Shown here in pieces: positions 1-8,294 of a stretch of DNA of 64,000 nt. The notes beneath the pieces are model-generated. The model was not told the origin of the DNA. It ran no database searches and was given only the letters and a program-made list of their open reading frames with translations. Source of the DNA: Candidatus Methylomirabilota bacterium (GTDB taxonomy: Bacteria; Methylomirabilota; Methylomirabilia; Rokubacteriales; CSP1-6). Position numbers and translations under genes: made by a program. The stretch is from the NCBI GenBank assembly GCA_035315345.1, contig DATFYA010000193.1:1-64000 (forward strand). Reading direction: 5' to 3'. Each line of letters starts with the position of its first letter. The stretch's first letter is position 1.

Positions 1-1
1 G

Positions 2-445
2 TTGGTGGAGCATTTTCTGCGGAAGTTTGCGGCGGCGCACCACAAGCGGGTGCCACGGCTGACGGCGGGGGCGCTGGAGCTGCTGGTGGGGGCGGAGTGG
101 CCGGGCAACGTGCGGCAGCTGGAGAACTGCATCGAGCAAGCCGTTGTATTAAGTGAGCATGATACGATCGATGTCGATGTGCTGCCCCTGGGAGAGCCAG
201 GGGGCAAGCGGAGTACCGAGCCGGCCCGGCCTGGTCTGCCGGGGGGCCTGACGCTGCGCGAGCTGGAGCAGCAGTACATTCTCCAGACGCTGGACAGCGT
301 GAGCGGCAATCGGACGCAGGCGGCGCGCCTGCTCGGGATCAGCCTCCGCTGCCTGCAGTACAAACTGAAAGCATATCGACAGGGTGGTCCCGAACCTCTC
401 GGCCAGTTCGACCGGGTGTCGGAGGGTCACCCGCTAGGAGTCTGA
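2..445 (+). CDS. Sigma54-dependent transcriptional activator, C-terminal part (5' truncated by window)
   Basis: This is the last ~147 residues of an NtrC-family enhancer-binding protein. The reading frame is open to the window edge, so the true start lies outside. What is seen is the end of the AAA+ domain (motif WPGNVRQLEN, about residues 32-41) followed by a Fis-type helix-turn-helix (GNRTQAARLLGIS...LQYKLK, about 101-122). The receiver domain, if any, is not in the window. In XrtA-type EPS loci the activator is usually a PrsR-like response regulator paired with the PrsK kinase; that identity is an inference from context. It lies 5 bp upstream of the Wza-type exporter gene. A near-consensus sigma54 promoter at 3270-3285 is a likely target. 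A second, complete activator lies at 41878-43272. Confidence 0.85.
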   Translation: MVEHFLRKFAAAHHKRVPRLTAGALELLVGAEWPGNVRQLENCIEQAVVLSEHDTIDVDVLPLGEPGGKRSTEPARPGLPGGLTLRELEQQYILQTLDSVSGNRTQAARLLGISLRCLQYKLKAYRQGGPEPLGQFDRVSEGHPLGV

Positions 446-450
446 ATCCC

Positions 451-1281
451 ATGAGACGAGCCGCCTGGCTGCTGTCGTTGCTGATCGCAGTAGTGGTCGC
501 ATCTCCCGCTCTCGCACAAGCCCCCCCGCCCCAGCAGCCGGACAAGGACTACATCATCGGCCCAGAGGACATTCTCGAGATCCAGGTCTGGGGCAACAAG
601 GATCTCAACCAGACCGTCTTCGTGAGACCCGACGGTCGCACCTCTCTGCCGCTCGTCGGCGAGATCGGCGTGGCGGGCAAGAGTGTTCAGCAACTGCAGG
701 ACCATCTCACCAACGTCTACGAGAAGACCGTCAAGGGCGCGGTCGTCACCGTCATCGTGAAGGAGATTCGGAGCCGGCCGGTGTATTTCATCGGAGGCTT
801 CGGCAAGCCCGGAGTCATGCAATTGACTCGGGAGCTCACGCTGCTGCAGGCGATCTCCATCGTGGGCGGCGTGGCGCCGAACGCCGACGCGGAGAAGGGT
901 TTCGTCCTGCGCGGCGACAAGCGCATCCCGGTCGACTTCAACCGCCTCGTCCAGCGGGGTGACATGAGCCAGAATCCCAAGCTCGAGCCCGGGGATTCGG
1001 TCGTGGTTCCGCTCGCCGATGCCGTCTACGTCAACGGAGAGGTCAAGGCTCCTGGCGCGGTCAAGTACACGGGAGATTTGACCATTTTGAAAGCCCTGAC
1101 CCAGGTAGGTGGCATGACTCCCCTGGCTGCCGGCGGCCGCGTGGACGTGCTCCGTGGAAACGCAGAAAAGAAGGAACGCATTCGGGTCGATGTTGATAAG
1201 ATGATGCGGTCGCCGGATGAGAATCCCGATGTCCGGCTGCAACCGAACGACATCATCTTTGTCCCACAGAGACTCTTCTAG
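451..1281 (+). CDS. Wza/EpsE-type polysaccharide export outer-membrane protein (SLBB domains)
   Basis: 276 residues. The first ~22 form a Sec signal peptide ending SPALAQA. The Poly_export domain starts at DYIIGPEDILEIQVWG (about residues 31-46), the classic opening of Wza/GumB/EpsE proteins, and is followed by two SLBB-like soluble ligand-binding beta-grasp repeats (about 108-180 and 190-265). Known family members form the periplasmic/outer-membrane channel through which capsule or EPS leaves the cell. There is no lipobox Cys at the signal peptide end, so it looks like a short, non-lipidated Wza variant. The ATG is preceded by AGGAG at 436-440 with a long 10 bp spacer. It ends 35 bp before the preferred start of the outer-membrane barrel gene. 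Confidence 0.92.
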   Translation: MRRAAWLLSLLIAVVVASPALAQAPPPQQPDKDYIIGPEDILEIQVWGNKDLNQTVFVRPDGRTSLPLVGEIGVAGKSVQQLQDHLTNVYEKTVKGAVVTVIVKEIRSRPVYFIGGFGKPGVMQLTRELTLLQAISIVGGVAPNADAEKGFVLRGDKRIPVDFNRLVQRGDMSQNPKLEPGDSVVVPLADAVYVNGEVKAPGAVKYTGDLTILKALTQVGGMTPLAAGGRVDVLRGNAEKKERIRVDVDKMMRSPDENPDVRLQPNDIIFVPQRLF

Positions 1282-1315
1282 ACATGTGGGCAGGACGGGG
1301 ACCAGGCGACCGCCT

Positions 1316-3037
1316 GTGACCGGGCGAGGGTCTTTCACCGTTCGTCGATTTGGGTTGATTCTAGCCCTGACTCTGGGGGGCGTCGGTGGCCTCCTCGGAC
1401 CCGGACCGGTGTGGGCGCAAACACCCTCGCCCTCGACCCCCTCTGACCCGACCCAGCAACCGCCTGGTCAGCCACCACAAGGACAGCAGCCGCAGGAGCA
1501 GGCTCCCCAGCAGCCGGCCTCCCCGACTCCCGAGCCAGGGCTGCTGACCCCGACCGAGCAGCGCCAACTGCTCCAGCAGTATCAGCAGCAGCAGCCACTC
1601 GGTCCTCCCGTCACCCCGGCGACGCCGCCGAGCACGACGCTTCCTCCATGGACCCCCCCGGTGCCGCCGGCCCCCTCGCAGACGAACGTGCCGGCCCCAT
1701 TTCCTGGGTTCGGCCGTCCCGGCTACGTCGGGGCGCCCGGGTTGACGATGCCGGGTCTCCTCCCGCCCACGGTGACCACGATTCGTGGGGCGACCCTCGA
1801 GTTTCATCCTACCGCGCGGCTTGCCGAGGAGTACTCCGACAACTTCTTCCAGACGTCGAGCCACGCCGAAGACAACTTCCGCACGATCCTGGGCCCCGGT
1901 TTCACCCTTTTCCTCAATGGAGCTCGGACGTTCGGAGCGCTGTCGACCACCATCGATCTCGTTCATGACACGGCTCCGAACACCGGGAACGAAGTCAAGG
2001 TCTTCCCGAGCCTGAATCTCGCGGTCCGCTATGCATTGAGCCCGCGGCTGGCTCTCACGCTGACCGACACCTTCGTCCGCAGCGACGAGGCCAACACACT
2101 CGATCGCCTGGGTATCCGGCAGGGCCGACAGATCTCCGATTCGAACACACTGGGGCTCACCGTCGATTGGTTGGTGGGGCGCATCGCCACCCAGGCCTAC
2201 TACCGGAACGTGCTCTTCATCAACGAGGAGCACGACAACTTCGGCACCCCTGGGACCCAGAACAACCGAGGCGATTCGATCACCAACATCGTGGGCGTGA
2301 ATGCGAGCACGCGTATCGCCACTGACTATCTAGTGCGCGCGGGCTACGAGTTCTCGGCCATCAACGAGCTGAACGAGAGCAACAATACCAACAACAACAA
2401 CATCAACGACAACATCTCCAATACCGTCTTCGCCTCCGGGTCCCGCCAGTTCGGCCTCTACACCACCGGTGGCATCTCCAGCTCGTACTCCTGGCAGACC
2501 GAGGACAGCACGAACATCTGGAACATCTCCCTCTTCGGCGCCTATGGGCTGCCGAGTGGTCTGTCGCTCGCGGCGTCGGTGGGCTACAGCATCCTCAATA
2601 GCGATACCCAGGACAACGAAGGTCTCATCTCCGCGAATGTCAATGCGAGCTACCGATTCACGCGCGCCGTGATCTCCGTGGGCGTGTTCCAGGACTTCCG
2701 GCAGACCGGACAGCAGGGCGAGAATTTCGGCACGGTCGAGACTCGGACCTACTATGGCCAGTTCCTGTACCAGATCACACCCTTCCTCAACGCCGTCGCC
2801 AACGTCGCCTACAGCGAGAACGAGCCCACCGGGACCGGCAACGTCAACAACAATGGGACCGAGAAGTCCCTCACCTACGGCGCGGGGATCAACTGGCAGG
2901 CGCTGCGCTGGCTCACCGCGAGCCTGCGCTATGCGTATACGAAGCAGACGGGCCGCAACGCCTTCAATCAAGATGTTGCGGGCACCGGGAACTACGCCGA
3001 GAATCGATTCATGCTGAACCTGTTCGCTGCGTTCTAA
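1316..3037 (+). CDS. Outer-membrane beta-barrel protein of PEP-CTERM/EPS type
   Basis: About 573 residues from a GTG at 1316. The N-terminus is a signal peptide (FGLILALTLGGVGGLLG ... PVWAQ), then a Pro/Gln-rich linker of ~110 residues, then a ~430-residue region of alternating hydrophobic/polar beta strands with Asn-rich loops and a terminal aromatic strand (FMLNLFAAF), typical of an outer-membrane barrel. It resembles the uncharacterised beta-barrel proteins seen next to PEP-CTERM EPS genes. A role as an EPS secretion or attachment porin is inferred. The start is uncertain. The frame is open further upstream (GTG at 1286, overlap with the wza-like gene from 1217), but those extra residues do not look like a signal peptide. 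No clear Shine-Dalgarno precedes 1316. Confidence 0.8.
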   Translation: MTGRGSFTVRRFGLILALTLGGVGGLLGPGPVWAQTPSPSTPSDPTQQPPGQPPQGQQPQEQAPQQPASPTPEPGLLTPTEQRQLLQQYQQQQPLGPPVTPATPPSTTLPPWTPPVPPAPSQTNVPAPFPGFGRPGYVGAPGLTMPGLLPPTVTTIRGATLEFHPTARLAEEYSDNFFQTSSHAEDNFRTILGPGFTLFLNGARTFGALSTTIDLVHDTAPNTGNEVKVFPSLNLAVRYALSPRLALTLTDTFVRSDEANTLDRLGIRQGRQISDSNTLGLTVDWLVGRIATQAYYRNVLFINEEHDNFGTPGTQNNRGDSITNIVGVNASTRIATDYLVRAGYEFSAINELNESNNTNNNNINDNISNTVFASGSRQFGLYTTGGISSSYSWQTEDSTNIWNISLFGAYGLPSGLSLAASVGYSILNSDTQDNEGLISANVNASYRFTRAVISVGVFQDFRQTGQQGENFGTVETRTYYGQFLYQITPFLNAVANVAYSENEPTGTGNVNNNGTEKSLTYGAGINWQALRWLTASLRYAYTKQTGRNAFNQDVAGTGNYAENRFMLNLFAAF

Positions 3038-3196
3038 GAAGCACCCCTCTTCGTAGTCGCCTCCACGCAAAGCCTGCATTCGGCAAACCTTCGTAACGTA
3101 GCGGTTCTAAGCAGCTTTTTCCCATCCTTCGGTCGCCTCTCTGGGGGCCGTGCAGATTTCTGGGCGGACGGAAGATCTTTGCCCAATCAGTAGAGC

Positions 3197-3206
3197 GAAG
3201 TACTTC
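3197..3206. promoter_or_regulatory. Perfect 10-bp palindrome, candidate activator site
   Basis: GAAGTACTTC is a perfect palindrome in the intergenic region. Its centre lies about 95 bp upstream of the start point predicted from the sigma54 promoter at 3270-3285, a usual distance for an enhancer-binding-protein site. A looser version (GGAAGTCGATTTCC) lies at 41689-41702, about 118 bp upstream of the other sigma54 promoter. Function is inferred only from position and symmetry. Confidence 0.3.
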
Positions 3207-3239
3207 CACCACAAATGAGGAATTCGCAATGTAATCACT

Positions 3240-3254
3240 AGCTTGTCTCAAGCT
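3240..3254. repeat. Short inverted repeat between palindrome and sigma54 promoter
   Basis: AGCTTG-TCT-CAAGCT, with 6-bp perfect arms and a 3-bp loop, centred about 50 bp upstream of the predicted transcription start. It could be a second regulator site or may have no function. No U-tract follows, so it is not a terminator. Confidence 0.25.
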
Positions 3255-3269
3255 AAAGGGGATTGGGCC

Positions 3270-3285
3270 TGGCACTCCGCTTGCT
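3270..3285 (+). promoter_or_regulatory. Sigma54 (RpoN) -24/-12 promoter of the main EPS operon
   Basis: TGGCACTCCGCTTGCT matches the sigma54 consensus TGGCAC-N5-TTGCW at every fixed base. The GG and GC dinucleotides are exactly 12 bp apart (3271 and 3283). The predicted transcription start is about 3296, some 13 bp before the ATG at 3309. This supports 3309 as the start of the sugar transferase and rules out the longer reading that begins at 3243. The 271-bp gap 3038-3308 is the largest break before 35 kb, so this promoter probably drives the long co-directional gene run from 3309 to 35225. The activator at 2-445, or the one at 41878, is the likely partner. Confidence 0.85.
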
Positions 3286-3308
3286 CCCTACCCCGGCGAG
3301 TACGCGCC

Positions 3309-4679
3309 ATGTTCCGAATATTTCGACACTACATCTCGGGGTTGGCATTCGTGCTATTCCTCGGGGACCTCGCGGTCATCCTCGGCGCGTTCTACGCCGC
3401 CGAGTTGTACGCGCCGTGGGCAGGCCATGGCAGCTTTGCGGCTCGCTTCCTGGAAGTGAGCGCGGTCCTCGTCTTCATCTTCTACCTCGGGGACCTGTAC
3501 GACCCCCGGCAGGCCATGGCGGGCCGTGAGCTGGTGGCCCGCGCCCTGGTGTGCCAGTCACTCGGAGCTTTGATCCTGGCGTCCGCTGGCTTCGCCGTCC
3601 CGCCTCTCCGGATCGGGAGATCGGCGTTCCTGGGCATCTTCCTGCTGACGACACCGGGATTGCTGGCCTGGCGGGCCCTTTTCCTCGGCGCCTGGTCACG
3701 ACAGCAAATGACAGTGCGAGTGCTCGTTCTTGGCACTGGTCAGGTCGGCCGGCTGATCGCGGAGCTCGAGCCCACAAGTGCCCGACCGTTTCAGATCATC
3801 GGCTTTCTGGACGATGCTCCGGGGGCCTCGGAGATGGTCCCGGACGGCCACCTCCTCCTAGGCAAGATCCAGGATCTGGACTCCCTGGTTGACGAGACAC
3901 GGCCGGATATCGTGGTAGTTGCCCAGATCGACCGTCGGGGCTGCTTTCCGGCGCAGACGCTTCTCGAGTGTCGGCTGCGCGGGATCCGCGTCGAGGACTG
4001 GCCGACCTTCTACGAGAAGGCCACCGGCAAGATCCTGGTCACCGCGGTGCGGCCGAGCTGGCTCATCTTCTCGGACGGCTTCGTCAAGACGCCGCGCACC
4101 GAGATCATCAAGCGGCTCTTCGACGTCGGCGCGTCCCTGGTCGGGATCCTGCTCTCGCTTCCGCTGATGGCCCTTGCCGCCATCGCGATCAAGCTGGAGT
4201 CGTCCGGCCCGGTCTTGTATCGCCAGCCTCGTCTTGGCCAGAACGGATGCGTCTTCATTCTGAACAAGTTCCGCTCCATGCGGCAGGATGCCGAGAAAGA
4301 GACCGGCCCGGTGTGGGCCACCCAGCAGGACAGCCGGATCACCCGGGTGGGCGGTTTTCTACGGCGCACCCGTCTGGATGAACTGCCCCAGCTCTTCAAC
4401 GTGCTCTTTGGCCATATGAGCTTCATCGGCCCCCGGCCCGAGCGGCCAGAGTTCGTCAGCGAGCTGCAGAAGCAGATTCCCTACTACATCGAACGGCTCG
4501 CCGTGAAGCCCGGAATCACCGGCTGGGCCCAGGTCAGATACCGCTACGGCTCCTCCGTCGAGGACGCCGTCGAGAAGCTTCAGTACGACTTGTATTACAT
4601 CAAGAACCTCTCGCTGTTTCTCGACCTCTTGATCGTACTCAACACCGTCCAGGTCGTCCTCTTCGCCCGAGGGCGTTAG
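3309..4679 (+). CDS. Initiating sugar transferase (polyprenyl glycosylphosphotransferase, EpsB/WcaJ type)
   Basis: 456 residues. The N-terminal half has hydrophobic segments (about 10-30, 40-60, 80-100, 110-125) and a Rossmann-like CoA-binding-type fold (VLVLGTGQVGRLIAEL). The C-terminal half is the bacterial sugar transferase domain, with the long membrane hairpin (VGILLSLPLMALAAIAIKL), KFRSM, RTRLDELPQL and GPRPERPEF motifs. Family members transfer a hexose-1-phosphate from an NDP-sugar to undecaprenyl phosphate and so begin the repeat unit at the inner membrane. It resembles the PEP-CTERM-associated EpsB subgroup. It is the first gene behind the sigma54 promoter, with a weak GGCGAG Shine-Dalgarno. 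A second transferase of this family lies at 46937-48295. Confidence 0.92.
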   Translation: MFRIFRHYISGLAFVLFLGDLAVILGAFYAAELYAPWAGHGSFAARFLEVSAVLVFIFYLGDLYDPRQAMAGRELVARALVCQSLGALILASAGFAVPPLRIGRSAFLGIFLLTTPGLLAWRALFLGAWSRQQMTVRVLVLGTGQVGRLIAELEPTSARPFQIIGFLDDAPGASEMVPDGHLLLGKIQDLDSLVDETRPDIVVVAQIDRRGCFPAQTLLECRLRGIRVEDWPTFYEKATGKILVTAVRPSWLIFSDGFVKTPRTEIIKRLFDVGASLVGILLSLPLMALAAIAIKLESSGPVLYRQPRLGQNGCVFILNKFRSMRQDAEKETGPVWATQQDSRITRVGGFLRRTRLDELPQLFNVLFGHMSFIGPRPERPEFVSELQKQIPYYIERLAVKPGITGWAQVRYRYGSSVEDAVEKLQYDLYYIKNLSLFLDLLIVLNTVQVVLFARGR

Positions 4680-4721
4680 ACGACCGGGACACAACTCATC
4701 CACGAAGGAGACACGGGGCAG

Positions 4722-6935
4722 ATGGACACTAGGACGGTCATCAAACAGGTAGCGCTCTCGCTGTTCGCGCGGCGCAAGAAATGGATCGCGCTGACGACCC
4801 TGGCCGCGTTGACGCTCCTGGCTCCCGCCGCCTATGTCCTGTCCAAGGAGCCGCCCCGTTATCGCACCACCACGACGATCCTGATCGAGACCAAGAGCGA
4901 CCGGGCACCGGTGTTCCAGGAGTTCTCGCCCTATCGGCCGTTCTCGGTGCAGCTGGCCATCCTGCAGAGCCGTTTGCTCGCCGCCTCGGTGGTCGAGTCG
5001 CTTCCCAAGGGCGCGGTCGACGACCTCATCAACATGCCCTACGGCCGCGACTATGTCGGCGATCTCATGGAATGGGTCGGTCGCCTGCGCGGCAAGGAGC
5101 CGTCGACGGTCACCCCTCAGCGGCGGGCGGTCAGCGAGCTTCGGCGGGATCGCGTGAAGTTCAACAGCCAGCCCGGCTCCTCCGGAATCGTCGAGATCCA
5201 GGCGGAGGCGTCGCAGCCCCAGATCGCCCTGGACATCGCCAACACATATATCGAGGTTCTCCTCGCGCGGACCCGTTCGTTCAACGTGGACGATGCGAAG
5301 AGCACCCGCGAGTATCTATCGCAGCAGACCTCCCAGGTATCCGATGCCCTGGCGCGCAGTGAGGCAGCTCTTCGCACGTTCACGATGTCGCGGGGCGGCG
5401 TCCAGATTCCGGCGAAGAGCACCGAGACCGCTCAGCGGCTGTCGCAGCTCGAGACCACGTTGGCCGAGGTCCAGGCCAACCGCAACATCAGCCAGACGCG
5501 CCTGGCCTCTCTGAAGACCAAGCTCGAGTCCATGCCGGCCCCGGCACAGGCCGCGGTGAAGGCGGCCCCGCAGGCTCCGCCGGTGAACCCGGCCAATGCC
5601 GGTCGTCTGCGAGCGAAGCTGTCGAGCCTCGAGGCGCAGATGGTCGAGGCCAAGAGCCGCTACGGTGATGACCATGCCCGGGTCCGGTCTCTCGCCCAGC
5701 AGATCGCGGACGTCCAGCGCGAGCTCGGCGAGGCGGTCAAGGACTCGACGGTCGCAAGCCCGGGCGCCGGCGGGATTCCCGCCGACGACCGTAGCGCGTT
5801 CGCCGAGATGATGGCCGCCCTGGACACCTCGGTAGTATCCCTGACCGCCCAGGAGACCGCGCTGAAGGACCAGATCGCCGCGGTCCGGCGCGACCTGTCC
5901 GGGCTGTCCAAGGATGAGCTCGAATACCGTCGTCTCGCCTCCGAGGTGGAGACGAATCGCAAGCTGACCACCCTGCTGTCGGACAAGCTCGGAGCTGCGC
6001 GCATCCGAGAGCAGGGGGAGATGAACGTGGTGAAGGTCATCGATCCGCCCGGCTTCCCGACCACCGCTCCGAATCAGCGGCGGATGCAGTTCATGGGGCT
6101 CGCCTTGGTTCTCGCCCTCGTCATCGGGCTGGGGGCGCCGGCCACCGCCGAGTACTTCAACCGCCCGATCATGGGCGAAGCGGACGTCCGGAACCTCACC
6201 GGTCTCGCGGTGCTGAGCGCGATTCCCCAGGTGCAGTCGAACAAGACGGTCTTCGGCTCGGGGCAGGCCGAGCAGAGTCAGCAGGAGGAGTATCACCTGT
6301 TCGTCGACGCCTTCCGGCGCCTACGGGTCGAGCTGCAGATGATGTCCGAGGACCTCACCCTCCGCCGCATCCTCATCACGAGCCCTCTGCCGTTCGAGGG
6401 CAAGTCGACGGTGGTGTTCAACCTGGGGCTCGCCTTCGGTGAGATCGGCAAGCGCGTGATCATCGCGGACGCCGACTTCCACCGGCCGACCCTCCATCGC
6501 ATCGCCAACACTGCGCCGCGCAAGGGCTTTACCGATCTGCTCGCCGGCACCACCAAGCTGACCGAGACGATGACGCCGATCACCGATAACGTTCAGCTAG
6601 CCTCGCGTGGCGGCTCGCTCACCGCGCCCGCGCGGACCGGCCTGGGGACGGACCGCCTGACCAAGATCCTCGGTGACATGTCCAGCGAGGCCGACTTCGT
6701 CCTGCTGGATTCTTCGCCGATCCTGCTCATTCCGGACAACCTCTACATGGCCGCGGCGGCCGACGGGGTCGTGCTCGTGGTCGCGGTGGGTCAGACGCGG
6801 CCTCGCGACCTGCTCCGGACCAAGAGCATTCTGGAGCGCGCGGGCACTCCGATCGTCGGGGTGGTTCTCAACCGGACCCCGGTGAAGCACCTGAACTCCT
6901 ATTACAAGCAATACAGCGGCTACTACAGCTCTTAA
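4722..6935 (+). CDS. Wzc-like polysaccharide co-polymerase fused to a bacterial tyrosine kinase
   Basis: 737 residues. A first membrane segment (about 20-40) leads the Wzz chain-length domain, followed by a long coiled coil (about 190-420), a GNVR-like region, and a second membrane segment (about 455-475) after a Pro-containing motif (DPPGFPTTAPNQ). The cytoplasmic BY-kinase follows: Walker A FEGKST at ~557-562, Walker A' IIADADFHRP at ~580, Walker B VLLDSSP at ~659. The C-terminal tail is Tyr-rich (SYYKQYSGYYSS), the usual autophosphorylation cluster. Wzc-type proteins control EPS chain length and couple polymerisation to export by Wza. The gene starts 42 bp after the sugar transferase; an AAGGAG lies upstream of the ATG. 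Confidence 0.93.
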   Translation: MDTRTVIKQVALSLFARRKKWIALTTLAALTLLAPAAYVLSKEPPRYRTTTTILIETKSDRAPVFQEFSPYRPFSVQLAILQSRLLAASVVESLPKGAVDDLINMPYGRDYVGDLMEWVGRLRGKEPSTVTPQRRAVSELRRDRVKFNSQPGSSGIVEIQAEASQPQIALDIANTYIEVLLARTRSFNVDDAKSTREYLSQQTSQVSDALARSEAALRTFTMSRGGVQIPAKSTETAQRLSQLETTLAEVQANRNISQTRLASLKTKLESMPAPAQAAVKAAPQAPPVNPANAGRLRAKLSSLEAQMVEAKSRYGDDHARVRSLAQQIADVQRELGEAVKDSTVASPGAGGIPADDRSAFAEMMAALDTSVVSLTAQETALKDQIAAVRRDLSGLSKDELEYRRLASEVETNRKLTTLLSDKLGAARIREQGEMNVVKVIDPPGFPTTAPNQRRMQFMGLALVLALVIGLGAPATAEYFNRPIMGEADVRNLTGLAVLSAIPQVQSNKTVFGSGQAEQSQQEEYHLFVDAFRRLRVELQMMSEDLTLRRILITSPLPFEGKSTVVFNLGLAFGEIGKRVIIADADFHRPTLHRIANTAPRKGFTDLLAGTTKLTETMTPITDNVQLASRGGSLTAPARTGLGTDRLTKILGDMSSEADFVLLDSSPILLIPDNLYMAAAADGVVLVVAVGQTRPRDLLRTKSILERAGTPIVGVVLNRTPVKHLNSYYKQYSGYYSS

Positions 6936-6942
6936 CCCCAAC

Positions 6943-8283
6943 ATGACCAGACAGGGAGCGCATAGCGCCGTGTGGACCACAGCTCTTACCGAGAAGCTAG
7001 AGAATCGGACAGCACGTGTCAGTGTCATCGGCCTCGGGTACGTCGGCCTGAGCCTCGCGATGGAACTTGCCAAGGCCGGCTTCGAGGTGCGGGGCGTGGA
7101 CCTCGACCTCGAACGGGTCAGCCTGCTGAACCAGGGTCAGTCCTACCTGGTCGATGTTCCCACCGAGGCCTTGAGGCCGGTCGTCGCCTCGAAGCGTCTC
7201 ACCGCGTCGGTCGGCTTTGCGGACGCGGCCACCTCGGACGCGCTCATCATCTGCGTGCCGACTCCGCTGCGGAAGAGCAAGGAGCCGGATATCTCCTTCA
7301 TCCTGTCCGCGGTGGAGAGCCTCCTGCCTCACCTTCGCCCCGGGCAGCTGCTCATTCTGGAGAGCACGACGTATCCCGGTACCACCGAGGAGGTCGTGCA
7401 GCCGAAGCTGGAGGCGCACGGCCTCGTCATCGGTCGCGACTGCTTCCTGGCCTTTTCGCCCGAGCGAGTGGATCCGGGCAACAAGCGGTTCACCACCGCC
7501 AATATTCCGAAGGTGGTGGGCGGAGTCACCCCGTCCTGCACGCGTCTCGCCGCGGCTCTCTATCGGCAGGTCACGTCGAGCGTGTTCGAGGTCTCCAGCC
7601 CCCGGGTGGCCGAGACCGCCAAGCTGTTGGAGAACACCTTCCGGAGCGTGAACATCGCGCTGGCCAACGAGCTGGCCTTCGCCTGCCGCAAGATCGGCGT
7701 GGACCCGTGGGAAGTCATCGACGCGGCGGCCACCAAACCGTTCGGCTTCATGCCCTTCTATCCGGGGCCGGGTATCGGTGGCCATTGCATCCCGGTCGAC
7801 CCTCTCTACCTCTCCTGGAAGGTTCGGCTGACCGGCTATGAAGCCCAGTTCATCGCCCTGGCCGACCAGATCAACCGCGCCATGCCCGAGCACGTGGTCG
7901 CCCTGGTCGGCGATGCCCTGAACGAGCGCGGCCGCGCGCTGAAGGGCTCCTCGGTCCTGGTCCTGGGCGTGACCTACAAGCCCGACGTGAATGACATTCG
8001 GGAGTCGCCGGCTCTCGAGATCCTCGAGATGCTGGAGCGAAAGGGCGCCTCGGTCTCGTACGCTGACCCCTTCACTCCCCAGCTCGCCCTCGGGTCGGCG
8101 AAACTCTCCGCGGTGGATGCCACGGCGGAGACCATCGCCGCGGCCGACTGTGTCGTCATCCTGACCAATCATTCCAGCTTCGACTACGAGGTCATCGCGG
8201 AGCGGGCCACGCTGGTGGTGGACACCCGCAACGCGCTGAAGGCGCAGCGGCGCGCCGGTTCGTCGTCGATCGTGACTCTCTAA
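6943..8283 (+). CDS. UDP-(N-acetyl)hexosamine/hexose 6-dehydrogenase
   Basis: 446 residues. The N-terminal NAD-binding domain opens with VSVIGLGYVGLSLAMELA (about 25-42). The catalytic Cys is at ~282 in GPGIGGHCIPVDP, and the C-terminal UDP-binding domain contains VLVLGVTYKPDVNDIRESP. This is the two-step, four-electron oxidation family (WbpA/WecC/Ugd) that turns UDP-sugars into UDP-uronic acids. The GGHCIPVDP form is typical of the N-acetyl-hexosamine enzymes (WbpA/WecC), so UDP-GlcNAcA or UDP-ManNAcA is the likely product. That fits the nearby wecB and glmS; the exact substrate is inferred. The product could be the substrate of the AsnB-like amidotransferases downstream. Seven bp separate it from the Wzc-like gene. 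Confidence 0.92.
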   Translation: MTRQGAHSAVWTTALTEKLENRTARVSVIGLGYVGLSLAMELAKAGFEVRGVDLDLERVSLLNQGQSYLVDVPTEALRPVVASKRLTASVGFADAATSDALIICVPTPLRKSKEPDISFILSAVESLLPHLRPGQLLILESTTYPGTTEEVVQPKLEAHGLVIGRDCFLAFSPERVDPGNKRFTTANIPKVVGGVTPSCTRLAAALYRQVTSSVFEVSSPRVAETAKLLENTFRSVNIALANELAFACRKIGVDPWEVIDAAATKPFGFMPFYPGPGIGGHCIPVDPLYLSWKVRLTGYEAQFIALADQINRAMPEHVVALVGDALNERGRALKGSSVLVLGVTYKPDVNDIRESPALEILEMLERKGASVSYADPFTPQLALGSAKLSAVDATAETIAAADCVVILTNHSSFDYEVIAERATLVVDTRNALKAQRRAGSSSIVTL

Positions 8284-8294
8284 GGAAACGGGCG

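Noticed and set aside
3104-3125. T-tract (TTTTT) after the outer-membrane barrel gene as a terminator
   Set aside because: No convincing GC-rich stem precedes the T-run.
3243-3308. Upstream extension of the sugar transferase reading frame
   Set aside because: It contains the sigma54 promoter at 3270-3285 and no conserved residues; ATG 3309 begins the family pattern.
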